Shown here one piece after another: positions 17,027 through 23,120 of a stretch of 64,000 nt of DNA; position 1 is the stretch's first letter, and each line of letters opens with the position of its first letter. The translations under genes and the position numbers were made by a program. Where the stretch lies: the NCBI GenBank assembly GCA_020634455.1, contig JACKBQ010000001.1, forward strand, positions 3,720,001 through 3,784,000, read 5' to 3'. The notes beneath the pieces were generated by a model. That model did not search any database. It saw nothing but the letters and a program-made list of their open reading frames with translations, and was not told where the DNA came from. The DNA comes from Ardenticatenaceae bacterium. Lineage in GTDB: Bacteria > Chloroflexota > Anaerolineae > Promineifilales > Promineifilaceae.

Positions 17027-18138
17027 GGCAGCGTCTGTACCTCAATGGACAAAACTTTGGGAAGATTTTCGGCAATCGCCTGCCAGTTATCCCCCGAATC
17101 GGCCGAGGCGTACACTTGGCCGCCCGTCGTGCCGAAGTAGATGCCGCAAGAGGGCAGCGTGTCCACCGCCATCGCGTCCCGCAAAATGTTGACATAACAA
17201 TTCTCTTGCGGCAGGCCGTTAGTCAGCGCTTCCCACTCGTTGCCGCCGCTGCGGCTGCGGTAAACGCGCAGTTTGCCTTCCGGCGGGTAATGCTCCGAAT
17301 CACTCTTAATCGGCACCACGTAAACCGTTTCCGGCTCGTGGGCGTGCACGGCAATGGGGAAGCCAAAGTCGGTGGGCAGGTTGCCGCTAATCTCGTGCCA
17401 CAGGTCGCCAGCGTTGTCGCTGCGCATCACATCCCAATGCTTTTGCATAAACAGCACATTGGGCCGCGAGGGGTGCAGCGCGATGTTGTGGACGCAGTGG
17501 CCCACTTCGGCTTCTGAATCGGGCAGTTCGTAGGGGGAGACCAACCCTTCGTTAATGGGTCGCCATGTCTCGCCGCCGTCATCGGTGCGGAAGGCACCAG
17601 CAGCAGAGATGGCTACAAAAATGCGATTGGGGTTGCCGGGGTCCAGGGCGATGGTGTGCAGGCACATGCCGCCTGCGCCAGGCTGCCACAAATGCCCCTT
17701 CACTTCGCGCAAGCCGGGCAGTTCCTGCCAGCTTTGCCCACCGTCGTTGGAGCGGAACAGCGCGGCGTCTTCGATGCCCGCGTAGACCGTATCTGCATCA
17801 GTGAGGGAAGGTTCCAGGTGCCAGACGCGCTTGAACTCCCAGGGGTGCTGCGTGCCGTCGTAAAACTGGTGGGTACCGGGATCGCCGTCGTAGGTAAATT
17901 CGTTGTTGACCGCTTCCCAGGTTTTGCCGCCGTCATCGGAGCGCTGGATGAGCTGGCCAAACCAGCCCGTTGATTGGGAGGCGTAGATGCGGTTCGGATT
18001 AACGCGCGAACCTTTCATGTGGTAAATCTCCCAACCGGCAAAGTGGGGGCCGCTCACGTCCCAATTCTGCCGCTTTTCATCGGAGGTGAGAATAAATGCA
18101 CCTTTTTTGGTACCAACTAAAACACGTACGCCGCTCAT
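17023..18138 (-). CDS. BNR/sialidase-like beta-propeller protein
   Basis: 371 residues made of repeated blades with Asp-box-like motifs (RSDDGGKTW, RSNDGGQSW, RTDDGGETW, SADSGDNW), as in exo-alpha-sialidase and Ycf48/VPS10-type propellers. There is no signal peptide, so it is probably cytoplasmic and not a true glycosidase. The ATG at 18138 has an AAGGAG ribosome site. It is translationally coupled to a MoaD-like gene, a pairing I recall as recurrent in several phyla but without known function. Confidence 0.85.
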   Translation of the reverse strand: MSGVRVLVGTKKGAFILTSDEKRQNWDVSGPHFAGWEIYHMKGSRVNPNRIYASQSTGWFGQLIQRSDDGGKTWEAVNNEFTYDGDPGTHQFYDGTQHPWEFKRVWHLEPSLTDADTVYAGIEDAALFRSNDGGQSWQELPGLREVKGHLWQPGAGGMCLHTIALDPGNPNRIFVAISAAGAFRTDDGGETWRPINEGLVSPYELPDSEAEVGHCVHNIALHPSRPNVLFMQKHWDVMRSDNAGDLWHEISGNLPTDFGFPIAVHAHEPETVYVVPIKSDSEHYPPEGKLRVYRSRSGGNEWEALTNGLPQENCYVNILRDAMAVDTLPSCGIYFGTTGGQVYASADSGDNWQAIAENLPKVLSIEVQTLP

Positions 18139-18159
18139 GATTTTTCTCCTTATTTGGGA

Positions 18160-18546
18160 TTACTTCTTTTTCTTTTTTGCTGCTGCTTTTGCCAGATTTT
18201 CGGTGACTCTAAATTGAACAATTTTGGTGATTAAGGCATACGGCATCGGCCTGTCGTAAGGAAATTGCACGGAGCCTTTTCCGCCTTTGTACTGGGCCAG
18301 TTCCTCTTTGAACTGCTCCAGCCCAGAGGGAACCGGGTAGAAACCAAGGTGTTCTTTGAATGCGCCAAAGTGTACGAGATTGCCTTCCAGCTTGAAGGTG
18401 GGCATGCCGTAACTGATCGCTTCGGTGGCCTGGGGAGCGGCCGTTTTTATCGTTTCCCGCACCTTTTGTAGAATTTCCTGCACATCCGTTGGGAAGGCGG
18501 CAATGTAGTCATCAATTGTGGTTGGTTTTGCAGATTCAGTTTTCAT
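18160..18546 (-). CDS. DUF1801 domain protein (YdhG-like)
   Basis: 128 residues of the DUF1801 / YdhG family: TIDDYIAAFPTDVQEILQKV at the N-terminus, EAISYGMPTFKLEGNLVHFG, and a lysine-rich C-terminal tail (AAAKKKKK). A frataxin/CyaY-like fold has been noted in the family; function unknown. A relic of a second copy lies just upstream at 19084-19157. Confidence 0.9.
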   Translation of the reverse strand: MKTESAKPTTIDDYIAAFPTDVQEILQKVRETIKTAAPQATEAISYGMPTFKLEGNLVHFGAFKEHLGFYPVPSGLEQFKEELAQYKGGKGSVQFPYDRPMPYALITKIVQFRVTENLAKAAAKKKKK

Positions 18547-18609
18547 TTACTTAAGACCTTTGACAAATTAACTGGTTGGTGAGCCGCTACTCAAAGTCCG
18601 TTCGCCAAA

Positions 18610-19071
18610 TTAGGCCTCAACGTATGCCTTTTCAAGCGTTGCCACGTCCAATTTCACCATCTTCAGCATAGCATCCATCACTGCCTTTACTTTCTTCGGG
18701 TTGTCGTCGTTGATGAGTTCCATGAAGCGTCGGGGCACGATCTGCCAGGAAACGCCAAACGGATCGGTAATCCAGCCACATTGCACTGGCGTAGCACCGG
18801 CGCTGACCAGCTTATCCCAGTACGCGTCAACTTCGGCCTGATTCTCACAATCGACAAAAAGTGAAAAGGCATCGGAAAATTTAAAGTAGGAGCCGCCATT
18901 GTATCCCATGAATTTTTGCCCTCCGATGACAAATTCGGCCGCAGTAACCGGGCCGTCTTCTCCAGCGTGAGAAACATTTGTGATCTCGGAATCCGGGAAT
19001 GTAGCGGTGTAAAACGCGATCGCTTCTTCAAGTTGATCGTTAAACATCAAAAACGGTGTCACTTTAGTCAC
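18610..19071 (-). CDS. VOC family protein (PhnB-like)
   Basis: Begins (V)TKVTPFLMFNDQLEEAIAFY and continues with EFVIGGQKFMGYNGG, FVDCENQAEVDAYWDKL and CGWITDPFGVSWQIVPR, the PhnB-type VOC signature. The C-terminal extension MDAMLKMVKLDVATLEKAY is also typical. I prefer the GTG at 19071, preceded by AAGGA at good spacing. The frame continues upstream into a fragment of a DUF1801 gene, so an annotator using the TTG at 19098 would add residues that do not belong to this protein. Confidence 0.87.
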   Translation of the reverse strand: MTKVTPFLMFNDQLEEAIAFYTATFPDSEITNVSHAGEDGPVTAAEFVIGGQKFMGYNGGSYFKFSDAFSLFVDCENQAEVDAYWDKLVSAGATPVQCGWITDPFGVSWQIVPRRFMELINDDNPKKVKAVMDAMLKMVKLDVATLEKAYVEA

Positions 19072-19083
19072 GAGTTCGTTTCC

Positions 19084-19157
19084 TTGTAGCTTGCGCAAAA
19101 TATCCGGTAAATCCGCTGAGTAAGCGGCAATGTATTCATCAATCGTCGCTGGTTTTT
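19084..19157 (-). pseudogene. DUF1801 gene relic fused in frame upstream of the VOC gene
   Basis: Reading in the VOC frame gives KPATIDEYIAAYSADLPD then ILRKLQ. This matches the first 25 residues of the intact neighbour (KPTTIDDYIAAFPTDVQE then ILQKVR). The rest of the domain is gone and replaced by the VOC coding sequence. There is no in-frame ATG, and a stop lies at 19174-19176. It is a degraded tandem duplicate. Confidence 0.8.
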
Positions 19158-19173
19158 CATAATTTTTTGTCCT

Positions 19174-19581
19174 TCACGCTCGTGCGGAGCGCATCGCTTT
19201 TGTCTTGTCGATGGCTTTATTGGTCACCATGTCCTGATAAGCGTCACTTTCCATGCCGAAGAGCGCAATTTTGCCCTCGTCGTTGCTGTGGACGCCCCAG
19301 CCGTACCGCTTGGGTAACGGCGAGGCGCGAAAACAGGCTTGCCCCTTGGCGAAGAAAAGTTCGCGCTGCCCGGCCAATTCTTCTTCGGGAATCTGGTTGC
19401 GCTGGGCAAAGACGGCAAACAAAACGTCGTCTGAGGTGAATTGGTAAGGATGGTTGTGCAGCAGTTCATACTGCAAATTGGCCACCGTTTTGTTGCCCTT
19501 TTCTGGCGGGATTTCGCCGTGGGTAGCTGGACAATCTTCGGCCACTTCGATGAGTGTGTTGAAGTAATTGGTTGTTTTCAT
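19174..19581 (-). CDS. DUF6157 family protein
   Basis: 135 residues starting MKTTNYFNTLIEVAEDCPAT and containing TVANLQYELLHNHPYQFTSD and SPLPKRYGWGVHSNDEGKIA, which I recognise as DUF6157. No catalytic motif can be named. It is part of the small-gene cluster, followed directly by the DUF1801 relic and a VOC gene. Confidence 0.82.
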   Translation of the reverse strand: MKTTNYFNTLIEVAEDCPATHGEIPPEKGNKTVANLQYELLHNHPYQFTSDDVLFAVFAQRNQIPEEELAGQRELFFAKGQACFRASPLPKRYGWGVHSNDEGKIALFGMESDAYQDMVTNKAIDKTKAMRSARA

Positions 19582-19629
19582 GGTTTATTTTTCCAGTTGA
19601 TTGGTTTGGGTTAACGGCCGTATCCAAAA

Positions 19630-20046
19630 TCAGCCGCCGCTATCAACCAGACTATCGGTAAAATTTTTCACCTTGGGCATCTTGCCCAACTCAATTTCTA
19701 ATCCTTCGGCCTGCAAGCGAGCGGCCTGGGCCGTTTTGCCGCCTGGGTAAACCGAAAGAAGGCCGCCATCCTGATTGATGACCCGCCAGGACGGGACAGT
19801 GCTGCTGGCATCCTGGGCAATCGCTTTGAGCGCTTTGCGAGTGGTGACCGGGCAGGTGCCCTGCACGTTGAACTGCACCGTGAGCGTTTGGCGTAGTTGC
19901 GTGGTCGTCAGCAGCCGTGATGCCGGAATTTGGGCGACGAGCGCGGCAACGGTGGCGACCGACGGCAGCAGCATTTTGCCAGTCGTACCAAAAAATTTCA
20001 CTCGTTCCGGCGGAATATCGACAATTAAATCTTCTTGAAGTGCCAT
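19630..20046 (-). CDS. MGMT/ATL-like protein without the alkyl-acceptor cysteine
   Basis: 138 residues. The C-terminal half resembles the DNA-binding domain of O6-alkylguanine transferases and ATL proteins: TRKALKAIAQ helix, VPSWRVINQDGGLLSVYPGG, then AARLQAEGLE. At the place of PCHR the sequence is PSWR, so the methyl-accepting cysteine is absent, as in alkyltransferase-like proteins, which flag lesions for excision repair. A GAGGCAACT ribosome site precedes the ATG. The N-terminal half is not recognised. Confidence 0.8.
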   Translation of the reverse strand: MALQEDLIVDIPPERVKFFGTTGKMLLPSVATVAALVAQIPASRLLTTTQLRQTLTVQFNVQGTCPVTTRKALKAIAQDASSTVPSWRVINQDGGLLSVYPGGKTAQAARLQAEGLEIELGKMPKVKNFTDSLVDSGG

Positions 20047-20073
20047 AGTTGCCTCTTTGGATGGGAACGGCCG

Positions 20074-20550
20074 TTACGCTCTTAGCGTACACAATGCCTG
20101 GCGAACTTCGCCCAGGTGGTAAGCGGTGTGCACAATCATGGCGATCGCCCCGCCAATTTCGTTCTCGTTGTGCCATTCACCCTGGTCGGCGATGAGCTGT
20201 TTGATGCGGTTGTAGCTTTCGCGCAGTTCGTCTTGGATGGTTTGCCATTCCTGGGGGGAAACGGCCGTTGTCTCCCGCCAAATCTTGCCCCAATCCACCC
20301 GCTCAAACTTCTGGGTACGCACATTTTCTTCCAGCACGTCCAGGTAAAAGGCGGTGTGCTTTACCTGCGCCGCCAGCGTCGCGCACTTGCCCCCCACGGG
20401 AATGGACGCTTCTTCAGCCGAAATGGTGGCCAATGTTTCAAAAAACGAGGTGCCTTTGTCTAAATAAATGCCCCGAACCTGATCAAATGTTTCATCGAGC
20501 AGCAGGTACAGAGATTTTTTGAATAGTTCACTATCTATTGTGGTTGACAT
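20074..20550 (-). CDS. DinB-like four-helix protein
   Basis: 158 residues beginning MSTTIDSELFKKSLYLLLDE. The metal-site histidines appear in AQVKHTAFYLDVL and in MIVHTAYHLGEVRQAL with H-x3-H spacing. It is a paralogue in fold of the DinB gene at 15.0 kb. I chose the ATG at 20550 with a GGGAG ribosome site; the frame extends 20 codons further only because a palindromic repeat is open in that frame. Confidence 0.86.
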   Translation of the reverse strand: MSTTIDSELFKKSLYLLLDETFDQVRGIYLDKGTSFFETLATISAEEASIPVGGKCATLAAQVKHTAFYLDVLEENVRTQKFERVDWGKIWRETTAVSPQEWQTIQDELRESYNRIKQLIADQGEWHNENEIGGAIAMIVHTAYHLGEVRQALCTLRA

Positions 20551-20565
20551 AAATATTTCTCCCGC

Positions 20566-20623
20566 GAAACCTCCCGGAGGTTTCGACCGTGTGATTGTGG
20601 ATTTAATCAACCTCCGGGAGGTT
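20566..20623. repeat. Double palindrome acctcccggaggt
   Basis: Two palindromes, 20566-20584 (9-base arms) and 20609-20623 (7-base arms), share the core AACCTCC/GGAGGTT. They span the junction of the HhH gene's last codons and the DinB ribosome site, so the repeat contributes the C-terminal residues TNLPEVD of one protein and the leader of the other. Confidence 0.85.
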
Positions 20624-20827
20624 GGTTATGCCGGGGGCGAAGGTAAGACCCTGTTCTGCCAACGCTTCACGCAAATGCCGGATTGCTTTGGGACCCATGC
20701 CGTGCAGTTTGAGCAGCTCTGCCTCACTGATTGCGGTGAGCTGAGCCAGATTTTCTATTCCGGCGGTCGCCAGCGCCCGCTGGGCCGGTTGAGACACACC
20801 TTTGGGCCAGGTGGTTTGATTTGACAT
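20603..20827 (-). CDS. Small helix-hairpin-helix protein (RNAP alpha-CTD-like)
   Basis: 74 residues with a single HhH domain like the RNA polymerase alpha C-terminal domain: ALATAGIENLAQLTAISEAE followed by LLKLHGMGPKAIRHLREALA. Such proteins bind DNA or act as adaptors. The last codons run into a palindromic repeat. It probably belongs to the DUF1801/DinB transcription unit starting near 21342. Confidence 0.8.
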   Translation of the reverse strand: MSNQTTWPKGVSQPAQRALATAGIENLAQLTAISEAELLKLHGMGPKAIRHLREALAEQGLTFAPGITNLPEVD

Positions 20828-20839
20828 AAATATTCTCGC

Positions 20840-21247
20840 TTAACGGGTTGGTTCGAAGTTGTTTGCGCCGTAGGCGACCCAGGTTTGGACTAATTGGGCG
20901 ATGGCGGCGGCGTGGGTTTGGAGGAAACGGCAGTCTTCCACCTTCACCACAAACCGCTTATCCGCCACCCACTCAACCAGTCCCGTCTTATCCTCGAACA
21001 GCCGATTGCCAGTTTTGGTGTCCTTGCCCTTGGGGCCAGTATGGAAAATCAAAGAAACCGCGCCATAGTTTCGAAAGTTGAAGGTGATGATGTCGTTGCC
21101 GTTCAGCGCGTAGCTGGGTGCATTCCATTTTACCCCTTCTACCAGAGCAGGTGCGGCCTGCATCACCAGCGTACGCACCGCGTCGATTAGCGCACTGTCT
21201 GGATGATCCAGCAGGGACAACAATTGCTCAATAGTTTGAGCTTTCAT
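20840..21247 (-). CDS. DUF1801 domain protein
   Basis: 135 residues: MKAQTIEQLLSLLDHPDSAL, APALVEGVKWNAPSYALNGN, ITFNFRNYGAVSLIFHTGPK. This matches the DUF1801 pattern, though it is divergent from the copy at 18.2 kb. The ATG at 21247 has GAGGTG just upstream; the frame is open to 21337 but those residues are leader sequence. Transcription likely starts near 21342 from the promoter at 21349-21377, which shares an operator with the hydrolase promoter at 23.0 kb. Confidence 0.87.
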   Translation of the reverse strand: MKAQTIEQLLSLLDHPDSALIDAVRTLVMQAAPALVEGVKWNAPSYALNGNDIITFNFRNYGAVSLIFHTGPKGKDTKTGNRLFEDKTGLVEWVADKRFVVKVEDCRFLQTHAAAIAQLVQTWVAYGANNFEPTR

Positions 21248-21348
21248 AAGCACCTCTTTGGCAAGGTTTTGTAGTGTATCTTTTTGTTGCCCGAATGTTG
21301 TAGAAAAAAGGTGAAAAATCAGCGAGTTTTTGGGCAAATAGAACGTTG

Positions 21349-21377
21349 ATTGTAGAACAAATATTCTATTTCGTCTA
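21349..21377 (-). promoter_or_regulatory. Promoter with embedded operator, copy 1
   Basis: On the minus strand: TAGACG (21377-21372), a 17-base spacer, TACAAT (21354-21349). The spacer holds the inverted repeat TAGAA-N6-TTCTA. The whole of about 32 bases is nearly identical to 23012-23040, at a similar distance (roughly 80-130 bases) from the gene. Confidence 0.75.
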
Positions 21378-21396
21378 GAGCACGAACATTAAAATT

Positions 21397-21528
21397 TTAC
21401 CGTATGATGAACAGAATAATTCCTAGAACGACGAGCCAGGCCCCAGCCAGACTAAAACGCCCCAAGAATGTACGAATTTTCAAGCCGTTGGCCTCTCGAC
21501 CAAGAAATTGGGCGGGTCTGTCACTCAT
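21397..21528 (-). CDS. Small membrane protein, 43 residues
   Basis: A short frame starting MSDRPAQFLGREANGLKIRT and ending in a hydrophobic segment (LAGAWLVVLGIILFIIR), with GAGGTG five bases before the ATG. It lies between the reductase-like gene and the promoter of the DUF1801 gene, same strand. No homologue is recognised. The clean ribosome site and one predicted transmembrane helix support a real gene. Its stop lies about 20 bases upstream of the -35 element of the next promoter. Confidence 0.65.
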   Translation of the reverse strand: MSDRPAQFLGREANGLKIRTFLGRFSLAGAWLVVLGIILFIIR

Positions 21529-21553
21529 GCGCTCACCTCAATAGAAAATTTCA

Positions 21554-22117
21554 TTAGATTTGCAAACGTTGGTATCGTAGGTAGACGACGCCGGATTGAA
21601 ACGGCCGTGTTTCCACCAGTCTCAGGTTGCGCGTCGAAACACCCGGCGGCAGGAACGGGATGCCTTCGCCCAAAATCACCGGATTGAGAAACAGTTTGTA
21701 CTCGTCAATCAGGTTGTGCTGGATGAGCGCGGCGGCCAGCGTTGCCCCGCCCACGTCAATAACGCCACCCGACTCTTGCTTCAGGCGGCGAATTTCTGCG
21801 ACAGCGTCTTCGCGAACCAGCGTCGTGTTGCCTTCAACGGTGTCCAGCGTGGACGAGAAGACAATTTTGGGCTTGGCTTGCCAGATGTGGGCAAACTCCC
21901 GCTCAAAATCCAGGATGGTGGGGTCTTGATCGGCCGTTTGCCAGTAGCGCATGGTTTCGTAGAGGCGACGGCCGTAAACATACAAACCTACTTCGCGCTC
22001 CTGATTGTTGATGAAGGTGTGCAGTTCCTCGTCAATCAGCACCCAATCCAGCGCCCCATCAGGCCGGGCCACAAAGCCATCCAGCGAAACCATCATGCCA
22101 TAGGTAAGTTTGCGCAT
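21554..22117 (-). CDS. Dihydrofolate reductase family protein (RibD C-terminal-like)
   Basis: 187 residues: MRKLTYGMMVSLDGFVARPD, VGLYVYGRRLYETMRYWQTA, VIDVGGATLAAALIQHNLID, LFLNPVILGEGIPFL. It has the same fold as the gene at 14.3 kb. The ATG at 22117 lies four bases after the hydrolase stop, so the two genes are one operon driven by the promoter at 23.0 kb. Substrate unknown. Confidence 0.88.
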   Translation of the reverse strand: MRKLTYGMMVSLDGFVARPDGALDWVLIDEELHTFINNQEREVGLYVYGRRLYETMRYWQTADQDPTILDFEREFAHIWQAKPKIVFSSTLDTVEGNTTLVREDAVAEIRRLKQESGGVIDVGGATLAAALIQHNLIDEYKLFLNPVILGEGIPFLPPGVSTRNLRLVETRPFQSGVVYLRYQRLQI

Positions 22118-22121
22118 GGCT

Positions 22122-22931
22122 TTACTCGGGTTGCGCAGGGGCGAGGAATTGGCAAACGGCCGTTCCCAGCGCCAGATCATAACAAATGTTGTAATGGGTT
22201 CTGCCCGGCAAAATTGCCAATTGAGAATTCGGCAGATGGGCGTTGTCCCAGCCAGCATCTTGCTGCCCACCGCCTAACAAGGCAAAAAATTCGGCGGCGT
22301 GGGACGGAGGCAGGCTATCGGCATCGCCGAAGACAAGCAAGGTGGGGATCGTTAGCGCCGCCACCTCTTCAGACCAATCATATGGCTGGCGCATTAAATC
22401 TCCCATTTTATCGAGCAGCGTGGGGAAATTTTCCGGCTGAGGCGCGATGCGGACATACTCCTGGTACACAGGTGACGGTTTCATAAACTCAGCCGCAGCG
22501 CCAGTTAATTGATCCATGCTGGCTAAGACACCTGGATACCAGCCATGCCGCTTGAAAGCCGTGGAAACAAGAACCAGTTTGTCTACAACTTCCGGATGTT
22601 GAATGGCGGTCCGCAAGGCGACACCACCGCCCAACGAATACCCCATCAGGTGAACCTTATCCAGGTTCAACTGTTGAATGAGGGCAGCAATATCTTCCGC
22701 CATCAATTCATAACGAATCGGGCGGTCGATATCGGCCGTGTGGCCGTGAGCTTGCAGTTCAACGGCAATGACCTGAAAGGAGTCGGCCAGCTGCCACAAC
22801 ACGTCGCCGAACATGGTATTTACCCCCAGCCCGCCGTGCAGCAAGATTAACGGCCGTCCCGAACCATGGATTTCATAGTACAACGCTAAACCATTCACAG
22901 AAGCATAATTGCCCGACAATTTTTGTTGCAT
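22122..22931 (-). CDS. Alpha/beta hydrolase
   Basis: 269 residues with an intact catalytic set: oxyanion motif LILLHGGLG (about residue 30), nucleophile elbow GYSLGG (Ser near 97), acid in VFGDADSLPP, and His in LPGRTHYNIC. The cap region is variable and gives no substrate. It is the first gene of an operon with the reductase-like protein, transcribed from a promoter whose operator is shared with the DUF1801 gene. Confidence 0.9.
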   Translation of the reverse strand: MQQKLSGNYASVNGLALYYEIHGSGRPLILLHGGLGVNTMFGDVLWQLADSFQVIAVELQAHGHTADIDRPIRYELMAEDIAALIQQLNLDKVHLMGYSLGGGVALRTAIQHPEVVDKLVLVSTAFKRHGWYPGVLASMDQLTGAAAEFMKPSPVYQEYVRIAPQPENFPTLLDKMGDLMRQPYDWSEEVAALTIPTLLVFGDADSLPPSHAAEFFALLGGGQQDAGWDNAHLPNSQLAILPGRTHYNICYDLALGTAVCQFLAPAQPE

Positions 22932-23011
22932 TTTTACCTACCTGATGACAGGAAATCTTTTTGCAGCTATTGCTAAATTTTTTGAATTTGTTGAATCGAA
23001 AACAGGGTGGA

Positions 23012-23040
23012 ATTGTAGAACAAAATTTCTAATTTGTCTA
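23012..23040 (-). promoter_or_regulatory. Promoter with embedded operator, copy 2
   Basis: On the minus strand: TAGACA (23040-23035), a 17-base spacer, TACAAT (23017-23012), with TAGAA-N6-TTCTA in the spacer. It serves the alpha/beta hydrolase operon with a leader of about 75 bases. See the copy at 21349-21377. Confidence 0.78.
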
Positions 23041-23120
23041 GATTCAAACGATGCCTGAAGTAAGAAATTTGCCGTCGGAAATATCCATCTGGCTGTTAAT
23101 GCAGGCGTTGTGCTTACCGC

